Shown here one piece after another: positions 4,931 through 7,137 of a stretch of 7,137 bases of DNA. The notes under the pieces are model-generated. The model was not told the DNA's origin, made no database searches, and was given only the letters and a program-made list of their open reading frames with translations. The position numbers were made by a program, and so were the translations under genes. This stretch comes from JBEBXQ01 sp040391535 (GTDB taxonomy: Bacteria; Bacteroidota; Bacteroidia; Cytophagales; Spirosomataceae): NCBI GenBank assembly GCA_040391535.1, contig JBEBXQ010000181.1:1-7137 (forward strand). The letters are read 5' to 3'. The stretch's first letter is position 1; every line of letters starts with the position of its first letter.

Positions 4931-7057
4931 CTAAGCGGGGATTTTTCTGGTGTTTTCACGTTCCCAAACGCGATGCCCTTTCATGGCTTTGATAAAATCA
5001 CCGGCCAGATCATTGACGCTCTCAAGGATCACACCCGGATCCTTTTCTTCCGCCTTTATAAATGTATTCTTTATCAGCCCTTCTGCTCCTTTGGCAAACG
5101 CAAGTGCCTTGCAGTGCCTGTAACCTTCATTGATAAAATGAAAGTAATCCGGTTCGTTTTGTAACAGGGCTACCGAGTCTCCTTCGGGTGTGTAAAAAGC
5201 ATCGTAACAAACAGAAGCCTCTGTCAGCAGGGAAAACTGAATCTCTTCAGTCCCTCCCTCTTTATATTTCAATTTACCTACATGCGTTGAAATCATGACG
5301 GCTGCTGCGCCTTCAGCCTCCAGAGCTTTCTTCATTTTATCCACGGATGCCTTACTTACTCCGTCCCCCACCAGAAAAGCCACTTTACGTGTTGCGATCG
5401 TTCCTTCTCCCGGTGCGGTTTTCATGCTCAGCGCGGCCGATTTCTCTACTTCAGGCTTCGGAGGACTGATGGGATATTCAGGGTGATTTTGTCGTGCAAA
5501 CTGAAGAGTCAGCGGATCCAGGTCAGCAGGCGGAACAATTCCGAGGTTACGGCCAATCTTAGCCGCCATATCCTTGTCAATCTGATTTAATATGGCCAGT
5601 TCCCTTTTACGGACATCCTGAGAATTCACTTTTGAAAGTTCAAAACTATATCCGTTGATAATATGAGCCTGCTCTTCCGGAGACTGTGAATGAAAGAAAA
5701 GCCTTGCCTGGGTAAAATGATCCGCAAAAGATTTTGAACGCTTTCTGATCTTGGAAGCGTCTATTTTTTCTTCATGGCTCTGAAATCCGGTTTCGCCTTT
5801 CAGCATTGCCTGATAGGGACACCCACCGCCCAGGCTGTTGGGAAAATAACTTACATTCCCTTTCAGGATATCCTGTCGCCCGGTACCGTCTTTCTGATTA
5901 TTGAATTTTCCGTTTACGGAGCGATTAATAGGTATTTCGTGAAAATTGGCTCCTCCAAGACGGTAGTTCTGTGTGTCGGCATATGAAAACACCCTGCCTT
6001 GCAGCAAAGGATCATTGGATACATCAATACCCGGAACCAGACGGCCCGGATCAAACGCGATCTGTTCTGTTTCCGCGAAAAAGTTTTCAGGGTTCCTGTT
6101 GAGGGTCATCGTTCCTATGATTTTTACAGGGACAAGTTCCTCCGGTATGATTTTAGTCGGATCAAGGAGATCAAAAGAAAATTTAAACTCATCCTCTTCC
6201 GGAATAAGCTGAACCCCCAAATCCCATTGAGGGAAATTTCCTTTTTCAATATTTTCCCACAGATCCCGACGGTGAAAATCGGCATCAAAACCTGATATTT
6301 TCTGCGCCTCGTTCCATGCCACCTGATGAACTCCCAGTCTGGGTTTCCAGTGAAATTTCACAAAGGTTCCTTTATTTTCACTGTTCAGGAATTTGAAAGT
6401 ATGGACACCAAATCCCTCCATCATCCGGAAAGACCTTGGTATTGCCCTGTCCGACATTGCCCACATAATCATATGTGCCGACTCCGGCATAAGGGAAATA
6501 AAATCCCAGAAAGTATCATGTGCCGATGCCGCCTGAGGCATTTCGTTATTGGGTTCAGGTTTGACAGAATGAACCAGATCAGGGAAATTCATCGCATCCT
6601 GGATAAAGAATACCGGAATGTTGTTCCCGACCAGGTCGTAATTCCCTTCATCCGTATAGAATTTCACAGAAAACCCTCTCACATCTCTCGCCAGATCTGT
6701 GGAACCTTTAAAGCCCGCGACAGTAGAAAAACGGATAAAAAGCGGTGTTCTGGCACCTTTTTTCAGAAAAGCGGCTTTGGTATATTGTGAGATATCAGCC
6801 GTAGCTTCAAAAACACCATGCGCACCCGAACCGCGTGCATGGACCACCCGCTCGGGAATCCTTTCCCGATCGAAATGCGCCATCTTATCCTGATAAATAA
6901 AATCCTCCAGTAGTGAAGGCCCGCGGTCGCCGGCTTTCAACGTATTATTATTATCATGGATACCCACCCCATCATTGGTGGTCATTTTCTTATCCTGATT
7001 ATCAATAAGATGCTTGTTCAACTGGTCTATTTTCCTGTTTTCTTCTGAAGCGGACAT
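4931..7057 (-). CDS. katE: Large-subunit (HPII-type, clade 2) catalase
   Basis: A complete monofunctional haem catalase of 708 residues that dismutates H2O2 to water and oxygen in the cytoplasm. The distal-side motif R70-V-V-H73-A-R-G-S-G-A-H80-G carries catalytic H73; S111, V113, D141 and N145 correspond to Ser167, Val169, Asp197 and Asn201 of E. coli HPII. The proximal haem ligand is Y359 in R355-V-F-S-Y-A-D-T-Q, and N371-F-H-E-I-P-I-N-R follows. After the core and a helical segment (about 430-505), residues 556-700 form the flavodoxin/class I glutamine amidotransferase-like domain typical of large-subunit catalases; the protein ends K-I-P-A as HPII does. The shorter length compared with HPII (753) lies mainly in the N-terminal arm. 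The E. coli His392 position is D336 here, so the His-Tyr covalent bond of HPII cannot form. The start at 7057 fits the family N-terminus (K-K-M-T-T-N block at 23-28). It is followed by its own terminator and is probably monocistronic; no recognisable promoter was found in the 80 bp upstream. Confidence 0.97.
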   Translation of the reverse strand: MSASEENRKIDQLNKHLIDNQDKKMTTNDGVGIHDNNNTLKAGDRGPSLLEDFIYQDKMAHFDRERIPERVVHARGSGAHGVFEATADISQYTKAAFLKKGARTPLFIRFSTVAGFKGSTDLARDVRGFSVKFYTDEGNYDLVGNNIPVFFIQDAMNFPDLVHSVKPEPNNEMPQAASAHDTFWDFISLMPESAHMIMWAMSDRAIPRSFRMMEGFGVHTFKFLNSENKGTFVKFHWKPRLGVHQVAWNEAQKISGFDADFHRRDLWENIEKGNFPQWDLGVQLIPEEDEFKFSFDLLDPTKIIPEELVPVKIIGTMTLNRNPENFFAETEQIAFDPGRLVPGIDVSNDPLLQGRVFSYADTQNYRLGGANFHEIPINRSVNGKFNNQKDGTGRQDILKGNVSYFPNSLGGGCPYQAMLKGETGFQSHEEKIDASKIRKRSKSFADHFTQARLFFHSQSPEEQAHIINGYSFELSKVNSQDVRKRELAILNQIDKDMAAKIGRNLGIVPPADLDPLTLQFARQNHPEYPISPPKPEVEKSAALSMKTAPGEGTIATRKVAFLVGDGVSKASVDKMKKALEAEGAAAVMISTHVGKLKYKEGGTEEIQFSLLTEASVCYDAFYTPEGDSVALLQNEPDYFHFINEGYRHCKALAFAKGAEGLIKNTFIKAEEKDPGVILESVNDLAGDFIKAMKGHRVWERENTRKIPA

Positions 7058-7137
7058 ACCCTGACAATTTTAGGTGAATAACTAAAGGATTTAACATTCA
7101 GGGGCCGGAATTGTTTTGAAATTGATCCTTATTAAAA

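Noticed and set aside
4841..6893. Plus-strand open frames of up to 154 codons opposite katE
   Set aside because: They overlap an intact catalase with all its motifs; there is no family resemblance and no promoter-like element for them.
7058..7137. Search for a katE promoter or peroxide-regulator site
   Set aside because: No TAnnTTTG match and no clear symmetrical operator in the 80 bp available; the control region may extend beyond the window.

Overview
The window looks like ordinary chromosomal DNA from a member of the Bacteroidota. Three things point there: the families present, including a 4-TM 'cytochrome B'-like protein type I associate with this phylum and a Flavobacterium-type membrane pyrophosphatase; the near absence of Shine-Dalgarno sequences before start codons; and good matches to the Bacteroidota -7 promoter element TAnnTTTG upstream of two genes. 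I cannot name a genus. There are no rRNA or tRNA genes, insertion sequences, CRISPR arrays or phage genes.

Left part (1-1460, + strand): a TetR-family repressor gene is followed by two small integral membrane protein genes that abut each other (stop TAA directly followed by ATG). The first is a 4-TM protein with several histidines at its helices; the second belongs to DUF3817. A perfect 11-bp inverted repeat lies between the regulator and the membrane-protein pair, just upstream of a -7-like element. The simplest reading is that the TetR protein controls the pair, and perhaps itself.

Middle (1461-4499): a RluA-family pseudouridine synthase closest to TruC (tRNA U65) has its own -7 element. 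It converges on a large minus-strand gene for a proton-pumping membrane pyrophosphatase (hppA, 744 aa). The 50-bp convergent gap holds a hairpin that serves as the hppA terminator, with its U-tract encoded inside the last codons of truC. Motifs predict a K+-dependent H+ pump of the Flavobacterium type.

Right part (4500-7137): a 431-bp AT-rich gap holds the hppA promoter, a plus-oriented terminator-like hairpin without an obvious gene, and the catalase terminator. Beyond it is a complete large-subunit (HPII/KatE-type) catalase of 708 aa on the minus strand, with the C-terminal flavodoxin/GATase-like domain.

The units are largely independent: a regulated membrane-protein pair, tRNA modification, pyrophosphate-driven energy conservation and peroxide defence. 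I found no clearly new multi-gene system. The most useful leads are the regulator/operator/membrane-protein cassette, the unassigned hairpin in the hppA-katE gap, and residue-level differences in the pump and the catalase.
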